A DNA stretch of 6,596 nt from Cytophagales bacterium. GTDB taxonomy: Bacteria > Bacteroidota > Bacteroidia > Cytophagales > UBA9547. Positions 1 through 6,114 of the stretch are shown one piece after another. The notes beneath the pieces are model-generated. The model worked only from the letters and a program-made list of their open reading frames with translations. It did not search any database and had not been told where the DNA came from. Numbering within the stretch: position 1 is the first letter of the stretch; every line of letters starts with the position of its first letter. Location: assembly GCA_025360395.1 (NCBI GenBank), contig JANYCH010000388.1:1-6596 (forward strand), in the 5' to 3' direction. The position numbers and the translations under genes were made by a program.

Positions 1-1
1 T

Positions 2-94
2 TTGACCAGTTCTGTAACTTATAACAAGCTGAATATTACTCAGAAAGAAAATTTGTTAATAACTTTTGGCTTGTCCCTTGAAAAATATTTTTAA
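2..94 (+). CDS. Possible C-terminal end of an unidentified protein (cut by left edge)
   Basis: One forward frame is open from the first bases of the window to a TAA at 92-94, giving about 30 residues that end GLSLEKYF. The mixed hydrophobic and charged composition would suit the last helix of a globular protein. If real, the gene converges on the tyrA-like gene and is separated from it by 58 bp. No family can be recognised from so short a piece, and an open stretch of 30 codons can occur by chance in AT-rich DNA. The other two forward frames stop within the first 25 bases. Confidence 0.3.
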   Translation: MTSSVTYNKLNITQKENLLITFGLSLEKYF

Positions 95-152
95 ATTAAT
101 CTCATAGACACGACTGCAACTTGTGTTACTAAAAGCGATTAAGAAAATAGCA

Positions 153-887
153 TTATTTTTTAAGTTTGGCATTTAACATGTCTAATTCCTTTAAAAAATC
201 AAATCGTACCTTCTCAGCGTAAGGGTTTTCATTTTCGATTGTAAGAAACAGATCCCAGGAATCCTGGCCAAGGTTGCGTTTGATGTCAAGCAAATATTGG
301 TAAGCTGGTGTTTTTTGTTCCACATCAGGAATATCCATTTCGTTCACAGCACGGCCAATGAAATGTGTAAGTGCTTGTACATATGCCATTTGCATATCAT
401 GAACTTCTGGTGTACGGATGAGGGTGTTTAGTTTTAACTTTCCTGATAAAAAGTGTATGAGTTTATCAAAATGATCATAACGGACTTCACACGCAACAAC
501 GTTTAATCCAGCCACACCATTTTTGCCACTTTGGGGACCAAAAAGAGGATGTATTGCTGCAATAAAAACATCTTCATTAAGATATTTCTTCATTAACTCT
601 ACAGGCTTTACCTTAACAGAAGCAACATCAATGACTAAAGTACAGGCTTTTACTTTGGGACCAATAGATTGCAAGAGGGTTTCCATGTGTTGCACAGGCA
701 CACATAAAATAACAACTTGTTTGTTTAAAGCATCCTCAATATTACCAAGCCAACCTACACCTAGTGCATGTGCTTCGCGGCTTAAATCTCTTTGGTCATA
801 AGCAAATACCTGGGCAAATGGAACAAGGTGCTTAACAATAAACTGTCCAAAATTCCCAAAGCCTATGAAACTGATTTCTTTTACCAT
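153..887 (-). CDS. TyrA-family prephenate/arogenate dehydrogenase
   Basis: Predicted cytosolic NAD(P)-dependent dehydrogenase of the tyrosine branch, oxidatively decarboxylating prephenate to 4-hydroxyphenylpyruvate or arogenate to tyrosine. The 244 residues begin with a Rossmann fold: GFGNFG at 9-14 and an acidic residue (D31) after the second strand, which favours NAD over NADP. DVASVK lies at 87-92, followed by HPLFGPQSGKNG at 113-124 with the conserved active-site histidine H113. The helical dimerisation part carries QALTHFIGR (171-179) and DLFLTIENENPYA (212-224). There is no chorismate mutase or ACT domain, so no built-in tyrosine-sensing domain is visible. The GFGNFG, HPxFGPQSxKNG and LTHxIGR motifs resemble plant arogenate dehydrogenases as I remember them. 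The start follows the DUF1573 stop by one base, which suggests translational coupling. Family is fairly sure; substrate is open, so no symbol is given. Confidence 0.85.
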   Translation of the reverse strand: MVKEISFIGFGNFGQFIVKHLVPFAQVFAYDQRDLSREAHALGVGWLGNIEDALNKQVVILCVPVQHMETLLQSIGPKVKACTLVIDVASVKVKPVELMKKYLNEDVFIAAIHPLFGPQSGKNGVAGLNVVACEVRYDHFDKLIHFLSGKLKLNTLIRTPEVHDMQMAYVQALTHFIGRAVNEMDIPDVEQKTPAYQYLLDIKRNLGQDSWDLFLTIENENPYAEKVRFDFLKELDMLNAKLKK

Positions 888-888
888 G

Positions 889-1305
889 TTATTTTACTTC
901 AGGAAGAACATTTGCACTAAACATGATCGTTTCTTTCCCGGTTTTTGAATCTGTAAGGATTGTAATCGTTTTATTTTGAATTCCGGTTTTACCTTTTGAA
1001 TTGAAAAAGATAGTAATGGATCCCGTTTTTTTTGGTGGAATAGGTTCTTTAGGCCATTTAGGAACGGTGCAGCCACATGTCACCAGAATATTGGAAATTA
1101 TTAAAGGGACGCTACCCGTATTCTTAAATTTATATTCATGGCTTATCTTGGTCCCAGGTGCAAGGGTTCCGAAATCATAACTATTATGTTCCCAAAGTAA
1201 TACCGGCAGGTTTGTAGAATCAGAAATATCCGGAAGTTTTTGGCAGGTCGTGGCTGTAAGCAACACGAGGTTAAAAAGTATAAGATGAGTTAAATAAAGT
1301 TTCAT
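889..1305 (-). CDS. DUF1573 domain exported protein
   Basis: A 138-residue protein with an N-terminal hydrophobic segment (about residues 3-20) that reads as a signal peptide. Cys21 follows it, but ATTC is a poor lipobox, so lipoprotein anchoring is possible rather than shown. The rest is one DUF1573 domain, an immunoglobulin-like beta fold common in Bacteroidota: YDFG (43-46), FKNTG (60-64), the hallmark CGCT (77-80) and FNSKGKTG (101-108). The biochemical role of the family is not established; the fold suggests a periplasmic or surface binding module. The length matches a single-domain member. It is first in a leftward pair with the tyrA-like gene, whose ATG lies one base after this TAA. 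Nothing in the domain explains a link to tyrosine synthesis, so the pairing may only reflect shared transcription. Confidence 0.9.
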   Translation of the reverse strand: MKLYLTHLILFNLVLLTATTCQKLPDISDSTNLPVLLWEHNSYDFGTLAPGTKISHEYKFKNTGSVPLIISNILVTCGCTVPKWPKEPIPPKKTGSITIFFNSKGKTGIQNKTITILTDSKTGKETIMFSANVLPEVK

Positions 1306-1428
1306 TATTTAGAATTGGCGAATATAATCAAGATTACATCTTTTATAAATCAATTTAATAAGAAACAAAAAAGTAGGCCCCAAAAACTGGCTGACTTTCA
1401 ATTTTATATTCTAAATAAAAGCCCAATA

Positions 1429-1444
1429 CAAATGAAATCATTTG
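1429..1444. repeat. Inverted repeat, 7-bp arms with 2-bp spacer
   Basis: CAAATGA at 1429-1435 is followed by AA and then its exact reverse complement TCATTTG at 1438-1444. The element lies in the 195-bp gap between the nuclease gene stop and the DUF1573 start, about 124 bp upstream of the DUF1573 ATG and 57 bp downstream of the nuclease stop. The short spacer is too tight for a normal RNA hairpin loop and fits a dimeric DNA-binding protein site better. No T-run follows on either strand, so it does not look like an intrinsic terminator. A chance palindrome in AT-rich DNA cannot be excluded. Confidence 0.35.
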
Positions 1445-1500
1445 AATCATCTTGCTAAATATTATAAATCTCAATGAATAAAAAGTAACACAATTGAAAG

Positions 1501-1974
1501 TTATTTTTTATATCCCCTTCTGTGTTGTCTTCTGAAATCCCAGGGTGCTTGTTGACCAGGAGTTTCCCAAAGGCCTAAATGATGGAATTTTGCATTTTTC
1601 TCTAATGCCGCCAAATGTGGGTCTTTTGAAAATTTTATAAAATGCCATGCAAGGCCCCGCTTTAATAATTCCTCGTTCAAGACTTTACCATTTCCGAGTT
1701 TTACCCACGATACAGCTCTTTTATAAGGATCATAATATTTAATATCAATGCATACATTTTCATTCAGTAATATTTTGCTTGTATAGGATTTGGCCTCCAA
1801 ACCAAATTGCTGATCATGTTCAGGACAATCGATATAAGCAAGTCTGACTTTTAATTTCAGATTTTCCTCCAAAATGATAGTAAAAGTATCACCATCATTT
1901 ACTTTTATAACTTTTCCACATTGGCCTAAACTTTTATTTGTTATATAAATGAATAAAAGAAAAAGTAGTCTCAT
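1501..1974 (-). CDS. Secreted thermonuclease-like (SNase domain) protein
   Basis: A 157-residue staphylococcal-nuclease-fold protein, predicted to be a calcium-dependent phosphodiesterase acting on DNA or RNA outside the cytoplasm. Residues 1-17 form a hydrophobic signal peptide; cleavage after SLG would leave an N-terminal Gln, a common arrangement in Bacteroidota. The catalytic set is present: DGDT at 27-30 (metal ligand and fold motif), R44 in VRLAYIDCPE matching SNase Arg35, D49 and E52 matching Asp40 and Glu43, and R86 in DPYKRAVSWV matching Arg87. Where SNase has Thr41, this protein has C50. The C-terminal PWDFRR (144-149) is typical of the family. Length is normal for a one-domain secreted form. 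It is transcribed away from ald and probably on its own. Activity is inferred from intact residues. Confidence 0.9.
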   Translation of the reverse strand: MRLLFLLFIYITNKSLGQCGKVIKVNDGDTFTIILEENLKLKVRLAYIDCPEHDQQFGLEAKSYTSKILLNENVCIDIKYYDPYKRAVSWVKLGNGKVLNEELLKRGLAWHFIKFSKDPHLAALEKNAKFHHLGLWETPGQQAPWDFRRQHRRGYKK

Positions 1975-2021
1975 AATACTTTGAAGTTAAATATCCGTAA
2001 CAAAGAAAAAAACTTTTCGCT
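1975..2021. promoter_or_regulatory. Divergent intergenic region, nuclease gene / ald
   Basis: Only 47 bp separate the start codons of the leftward nuclease gene and rightward ald, so the two promoters must overlap here or reach into the opposite coding sequence. On the minus strand, TTTCTTTG (2008-2001) is one mismatch from the Bacteroidota -7 element TAnnTTTG and lies 26 bp before the nuclease ATG; no matching -33 TTTG at the usual distance was seen. No good match was found for ald. The regulatory call rests on gene geometry, not on a recognised motif. Confidence 0.3.
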
Positions 2022-3095
2022 ATGAATATCGGGGTACCAAAAGAAATAAAAGCATATGAAAACAGAGTTGGACTTAGCCCTTCTTCAGTTTCCGAACTTG
2101 TAATATTTAATCACAAAGTTTTTGTTCAGTCGGAAGCAGGTAATGGATCAGGTTTTTTGAACGAAGATTATGTTAATGCTGGTGCTACTATCGTAAAATC
2201 AATTGAAGATTTATATAGTTCTGCCCAATTAATAGTCAAAGTAAAGGAGCCGCAAGAATCAGAATATAAACTACTTAAATCAAATCATATTTTGTTTACA
2301 TATTTGCATCTTGCAAGTTCCCAGACTCTTACGGATGGGTTATTAAATAGTGGCGCTACATGCATAGCATATGAAACTGTTGAAAAAGCGGATGGAAGTC
2401 TTCCTTTACTTTTGCCAATGTCAGAGATAGCAGGACGTTTATCAGTAATTGAAGGAAGTAAATACCTTCAGAAAACATTTGGAGGCAAAGGAAAATTAAT
2501 AAGCAGTGTACCTGGTGTTGCTTCAACAAAGGTACTTGTAATTGGTGGAGGAATAGTGGGAACAAATGCAGCAAGAATGGCCTCAGGTCTGGGGGCCCAT
2601 GTTACTGTGATAGATAAAAATATAAACAGATTAAGACTTTTAGAAGAAATATTGCCTCCTAATGTTAAAACGCTTTATTCTAACCGAAAAAACATTCTAA
2701 ATGAATTAAGGCATTCAGATATTATTATTGGCGCAGTTTTAATTCCAGGGGCCCAAGCTCCTATGCTGATTCAAAAGGCTGATTTAAAAATTATGGAACC
2801 CGGCACAGTGCTCGTAGACGTTGCCATTGACCAGGGTGGCTGTTTTGAAACTTCAAAAGCTACTACCCATTACGATCCAGTGTACAATGTTGACGGTATA
2901 ATTCATTATTGCGTTGCAAACATGCCAGGTTCAGTACCAAGAACCGCAACTGAGGCGTTAAACAATGCAACCTTGCCTTATGTACTGGAAATAGCCAACA
3001 AAGGAATTGACGAAGCTTTAAAAAACAGTGAAATAAAGAAAGGATTGAATATTCAGAATGGTAATTTAACTTTAAAAGCATTATTAAGACACTAA
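2022..3095 (+). CDS. ald: Alanine dehydrogenase
   Basis: NAD-dependent cytosolic enzyme interconverting L-alanine and pyruvate plus ammonium. At 357 residues it is slightly shorter than the usual 370 or so. It aligns without gaps to the numbering I know for the Mycobacterium tuberculosis enzyme: R15 (ENRVGLSP) and K75 (VKVKEP) for pyruvate binding, H96 (TYLHLA) and D270 (VDVAIDQGG) as catalytic residues, and N300 in ANMPG. The nucleotide-binding loop is GGGIVGTNAA (175-184) and D198 is placed to bind the NAD ribose. The N-terminal GVPKEIK and the SVPGVAS lead-in to the Rossmann domain are typical. The ATG is the first in frame after the divergent gap and gives the standard N-terminus; there is no Shine-Dalgarno sequence. 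The small membrane-protein genes follow 49 bp downstream with no obvious terminator, so read-through is plausible. Confidence 0.97.
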   Translation: MNIGVPKEIKAYENRVGLSPSSVSELVIFNHKVFVQSEAGNGSGFLNEDYVNAGATIVKSIEDLYSSAQLIVKVKEPQESEYKLLKSNHILFTYLHLASSQTLTDGLLNSGATCIAYETVEKADGSLPLLLPMSEIAGRLSVIEGSKYLQKTFGGKGKLISSVPGVASTKVLVIGGGIVGTNAARMASGLGAHVTVIDKNINRLRLLEEILPPNVKTLYSNRKNILNELRHSDIIIGAVLIPGAQAPMLIQKADLKIMEPGTVLVDVAIDQGGCFETSKATTHYDPVYNVDGIIHYCVANMPGSVPRTATEALNNATLPYVLEIANKGIDEALKNSEIKKGLNIQNGNLTLKALLRH

Positions 3096-3144
3096 AAAGG
3101 AATTCTTAATAATTGACAATACATTAGGATTATAAAACAAAAGT

Positions 3145-3471
3145 ATGTTTGAAGGAATTAAAGAAAGATTTAAAGATTACGTAGATACCAAACTGCAATT
3201 GTATCAATTGACCATAGAAGAAAAAATGGTGGGTTTTGTTACTTTGTTTTTATATGTATTTATCATGGGGGGGTTATTGTTTCTGACTTTTGGTTTTATC
3301 CTCATATTTATGGCCAAAATAATCAACTACGTAAGCGATAATCAATTCCTTGGTTATGGCATAGTAGCCAGTTTATGTTTATTTTTGCTTTGGTTTCTAG
3401 CCCAGACAACAAGCAGGGATCGGATCACGGACAAAATCAAAAAACAAATACTATTAAACATTAAAAAGTAA
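3145..3471 (+). CDS. Small membrane protein, DUF1469 / holin superfamily III-like
   Basis: A 108-residue protein with a charged amphipathic N-terminus (1-28, MFEGIKERFKDYVDTKLQLY), a long hydrophobic segment (about 30-58), a short loop, a second transmembrane helix (about 69-87) and a basic tail rich in lysine. This matches the layout of the Putative Actinobacteriophage Holin III / DUF1469 family, which includes E. coli YqjE. Despite the family name, members in Bacteroidota are ordinary chromosomal genes, and no endolysin or phage gene is nearby, so lysis is not implied. The next gene starts 4 bp after its stop and also encodes a membrane protein, recalling the yqjD-yqjE type of pairing. A G7 tract at 3267-3273 (end of Met41 and two Gly codons) is unusual for this AT-rich DNA. 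Function is unknown, probably envelope-related. Confidence 0.85.
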   Translation: MFEGIKERFKDYVDTKLQLYQLTIEEKMVGFVTLFLYVFIMGGLLFLTFGFILIFMAKIINYVSDNQFLGYGIVASLCLFLLWFLAQTTSRDRITDKIKKQILLNIKK

Positions 3472-3475
3472 TAGC

Positions 3476-3874
3476 ATGGAACCTAAAACAAATTCAGCTT
3501 TCGATTATGACAATGAAAAAGCTGCCTTAATCAAAAAAACGAACACTATGGAAAATAATCTGGATTTTGAACTAGATAAGGTGAAAGAATATTTGCAGGA
3601 ATATGGAAAAAACATAGCTGTTATTGGTGGAAGCCTTTTAGCAACATATTTGCTTGTGAAACTTATTACCAGTTCTTCTTCAAATGAGCCAAATATCAAA
3701 AAATCAAATGAGAAATATTCTACACCTCAGTCACCTGTTGTCCATGTAATCAAACAAACATCAGAAAGCGCCATTACAAAATCTATAAAATCAAGTATAG
3801 GCCTATTTTTAATGTCAATTGCCAAACAAAAATTAATGGAATACTTGAATAAAAACCTGGCTAAAAGTGAATAA
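3476..3874 (+). CDS. Hypothetical single-pass membrane protein
   Basis: I do not recognise a named family. The 132-residue product has a polar N-terminus (1-45) containing the acidic amphipathic stretch FELDKVKEYLQEYGKN, then one clear transmembrane helix (about 46-65, glycine-containing), a Ser/Asn-rich low-complexity linker (66-95), and an amphipathic helix near the C-terminus (about 100-130) containing IGLFLMSIAKQKLMEYL. The layout loosely recalls DUF883/YqjD-like or YtxH-like small membrane proteins, by arrangement only. It begins 4 bp after the DUF1469 gene, and its last 8 bp overlap the start of the GGGP synthase gene, so it is almost certainly co-translated with both. An alternative start at Met25 (3548) would still keep the helix; the upstream ATG is preferred because it gives operon-like spacing. 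Confidence 0.75.
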   Translation: MEPKTNSAFDYDNEKAALIKKTNTMENNLDFELDKVKEYLQEYGKNIAVIGGSLLATYLLVKLITSSSSNEPNIKKSNEKYSTPQSPVVHVIKQTSESAITKSIKSSIGLFLMSIAKQKLMEYLNKNLAKSE

Positions 3875-4640
3875 CTTAATTTTTGAGAAACTTTTAAATC
3901 ATTATAAATCAGGCCATAAGGCTCTTGCTATTTTAATTGATCCTGACAAAACCGATGCTGACCAATGTCATAAATTGGTATTAATGGCCAATGAATGTCA
4001 GGTTGGATACTTTTTCGTTGGTGGCAGCTTAATCACCACCAACAACCTTGGGAACATAATTAAAGTTATAAAGGCAAATTGTAATATTCCTGTTCTTATT
4101 TTTCCGGGTAGTACTTTGCATGTTGATTCTCATGCTGATGGATTATTATTCCTTTCTTTGATTTCTGGGCGTAATCCCGAATTTTTAATTGGCCAGCATG
4201 TTATTTCAGCGCCAATTATCAAAAGAAGTAATCTTGAGGTAATTTCCACAGGTTATATTTTGATAGATGGGGGAAATGCAACATCTGTATCATATATCAG
4301 CAATACAACTCCTGTACCACATGATAAACCATCCATTGCTGCCTGTACTGCTATGGCTGGAGAAATGCTGGGAATGAAGGCTATTTTTCTTGACAGCGGA
4401 TCGGGAGCTAAAAGGGTAATTGACAGAAAAACAATTGCTTATGTACGAAAATCTATCGAATGCCCATTAATTGTGGGTGGTGGCATAGACACTGCAGGCA
4501 AGGCCATTGATGCCTTGACAGCTGGAGCTGATATTATCGTAATAGGAAATGGGATTGAAAAGCAACCTTCCTTGCTTATTGAAGTTTCTGAAAGGATCCA
4601 GGAATATAATCAGTCACAAAAGGAAAATAGGATATTTTAA
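3867..4640 (+). CDS. Geranylgeranylglyceryl phosphate synthase family protein
   Basis: A TIM-barrel prenyltransferase predicted to join sn-glycerol-1-phosphate to a polyprenyl diphosphate, the first committed step of archaeal-type ether lipids. The 257 residues show the family motifs in order: ILIDPDK (22-28, D25 as magnesium/substrate ligand), VGGSL (51-55), FPGS (79-82), FLSLISGRNPEFLIG (95-109), ILIDGG (131-136), AGEMLG (164-169), FLDSGSGAK (174-182), VGGGI (203-207) and IGNGIE (226-231). The long SLISGRNPE and SGSGAK forms place it in the group that includes archaeal and Bacteroidota enzymes rather than the Bacillus PcrB group. In the YLE motif of better known members the acid is Glu; here it is D176. 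The start is GTG at 3867, inside the last codons of the preceding gene (GTGAATAA overlap), indicating coupled translation. The exact prenyl substrate cannot be told. Confidence 0.95.
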   Translation: MNNLIFEKLLNHYKSGHKALAILIDPDKTDADQCHKLVLMANECQVGYFFVGGSLITTNNLGNIIKVIKANCNIPVLIFPGSTLHVDSHADGLLFLSLISGRNPEFLIGQHVISAPIIKRSNLEVISTGYILIDGGNATSVSYISNTTPVPHDKPSIAACTAMAGEMLGMKAIFLDSGSGAKRVIDRKTIAYVRKSIECPLIVGGGIDTAGKAIDALTAGADIIVIGNGIEKQPSLLIEVSERIQEYNQSQKENRIF

Positions 4641-4782
4641 TTCCAGAAAGATCTTTTTGAGGATTAGCATTGATTTTTAAAATCTTCTCTACTCAATAAT
4701 TTCTTTAGGATCACCAAACAGCTAATATTGAAGCTTAACAAAATCAATCAAAAACAATAAATTCATTTCTCTCCCATTTACA

Positions 4783-6114
4783 ATGAAACTCTGGCAAAAG
4801 GACAACGATACAGACAAGCTAATTGAAGGTTTTACCGTTGGCCAGGACCGAGAAATGGATATGTTCCTTGCCCCGCATGATGTATTGGGTTCAATGGCCC
4901 ATATAATCATGCTGGAAACTATTGGTTTGCTGGAAAAAAGTGAGTTGGATATATTATTGAAAGAACTTAAATCAATATATAGTGAAATACAAAAGGGCAA
5001 TTTTGAAATAGAAGATGGAATAGAAGATGTCCATTCTCAGGTTGAATTACTGCTGACATCCAAACTTGGGGACGTTGGAAAGAAAATCCATAGTGGCAGG
5101 AGCAGGAATGACCAGGTTTTGCTGGATATGAAGCTTTTTACAAGAGATGCTATAGAAGAAATTGCCCATTCTTCCAGCGAACTTTTTGACTTGCTTACGG
5201 AACTTAGCGAAAGGTTTAAAGATCATTTACTACCCGGCTATACCCATCTTCAGCTTGCAATGCCATCCTCATTTGGGCTTTGGCTGGGTGCATACGCAGA
5301 AAGTCTGGCAGATGATATGATAGTTTTACAGGGGGCTTATAGGATTTCCAACAAAAACCCATTAGGTTCCGCAGCGGGATATGGTTCATCTTTTCCATTA
5401 AACAGAACACTTACTACAAAACTACTTGGTTTTGAAGGACTTAACCACAATGTGGTTTATGCACAAATGGGCCGTGGGAAAACCGAATATTTAGTAGCCT
5501 GCGCATTAAGTTCTATTGCCAATACTTTGGGGCGGTTAGCAATGGATGTTTGTTTGTATATGAACCAAAACTTCGGATTCATCACCTTTCCTGATAATCT
5601 TACAACAGGTTCAAGCATTATGCCTCACAAAAAGAACCCTGATGTGTTTGAACTAATAAGAGCTAGATGTAACCAGATCAAAACACTACCCCAGGAAATC
5701 CTGAATATAACCACCAATCTTCCATCTGGTTACCACAGGGACCTTCAACAGATAAAGGAATCGTTTATACCTGTATTTGGTGAACTGGAAAGTTGCATTG
5801 AATTAATGCATTATATGCTCAAACATATCCAGGTTAAGACTGATTTATTGAAAGACGAAAAGTATTTATACTTGTTCAGCGTAGAGAGGGTAAATGAACT
5901 CGTTCTTTCAGGTGTACCATTCAGAGATGCATATAAGCAAGTGGGAAGTGAAATTGCAGATAAAACATTTGCCCCACCAACGAAACTGAACCATACCCAC
6001 GAAGGCAGCATAGGAAACCTTATGACAGAGAATATCAGGAAGATGATGCAAAAAAACCTGGCTGACTTTAAATTTGAAGAAAAGAACGAAGCAATAAAGG
6101 CTTTGTTAAAATAG
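4783..6114 (+). CDS. argH: Argininosuccinate lyase
   Basis: Cytosolic homotetrameric enzyme of the fumarase/aspartase superfamily that splits argininosuccinate into arginine and fumarate, the last step of arginine synthesis. The 443 residues carry the conserved blocks: MKLWQK N-terminus, EDVHSQVE (81-88), KIHSGRSRNDQV (101-112), GYTHLQLAMPS (152-162) with T154 and the catalytic histidine H155, NPLGSAAGYGSSFP (192-205), and the superfamily signature GSSIMPHKKNPD (276-287) with the catalytic serine on the mobile loop. Length is normal for Bacteroidota ArgH, and the ATG gives the expected N-terminus. A 142-bp gap upstream suggests its own promoter. No other arginine gene is in the window, so it sits apart from the rest of its pathway here. 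Its last 9 bp overlap the end of the opposing OstA-like gene. Confidence 0.98.
   Translation: MKLWQKDNDTDKLIEGFTVGQDREMDMFLAPHDVLGSMAHIIMLETIGLLEKSELDILLKELKSIYSEIQKGNFEIEDGIEDVHSQVELLLTSKLGDVGKKIHSGRSRNDQVLLDMKLFTRDAIEEIAHSSSELFDLLTELSERFKDHLLPGYTHLQLAMPSSFGLWLGAYAESLADDMIVLQGAYRISNKNPLGSAAGYGSSFPLNRTLTTKLLGFEGLNHNVVYAQMGRGKTEYLVACALSSIANTLGRLAMDVCLYMNQNFGFITFPDNLTTGSSIMPHKKNPDVFELIRARCNQIKTLPQEILNITTNLPSGYHRDLQQIKESFIPVFGELESCIELMHYMLKHIQVKTDLLKDEKYLYLFSVERVNELVLSGVPFRDAYKQVGSEIADKTFAPPTKLNHTHEGSIGNLMTENIRKMMQKNLADFKFEEKNEAIKALLK

Noticed and set aside
523..801. 92-codon forward open frame opposite the tyrA-like gene.
   Set aside because: It lies wholly antisense to a gene with clear family motifs and its translation shows no recognisable protein features.
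3113..3136. TTGACA followed by TATAAA upstream of the DUF1469 gene, resembling a sigma-70 promoter.
   Set aside because: The spacer is only 12 bp instead of about 17, and the main Bacteroidota sigma factor uses TTTG / TAnnTTTG elements, so it is probably chance.
3145..3471. Holin-like protein as evidence of a prophage.
   Set aside because: No endolysin, structural, integrase or attachment sequences are near, and this family is common as ordinary chromosomal genes.
4624..4638. AAAATA / TATTTT hairpin at the end of the GGGP synthase gene as a terminator.
   Set aside because: A 6-bp all-AT stem with a 3-base loop, no GC base pairs and no T-run after it; expected by chance in this AT-rich DNA.
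4647..4656. Palindrome AAAGATCTTT downstream of the GGGP synthase gene.
   Set aside because: It has no loop and is AT-rich and short, so it neither forms a terminator hairpin nor stands out as an operator.
4704..4730. TTTA and TAATATTG as a possible Bacteroidota -33/-7 promoter for argH.
   Set aside because: Both elements have a mismatch and the 15-bp spacing is shorter than usual; position is plausible but the match is too weak to annotate.
4722..5000. 92-codon reverse open frame across the start of argH.
   Set aside because: Ser/Ile-rich translation antisense to a highly conserved ArgH N-terminus; a shadow frame.
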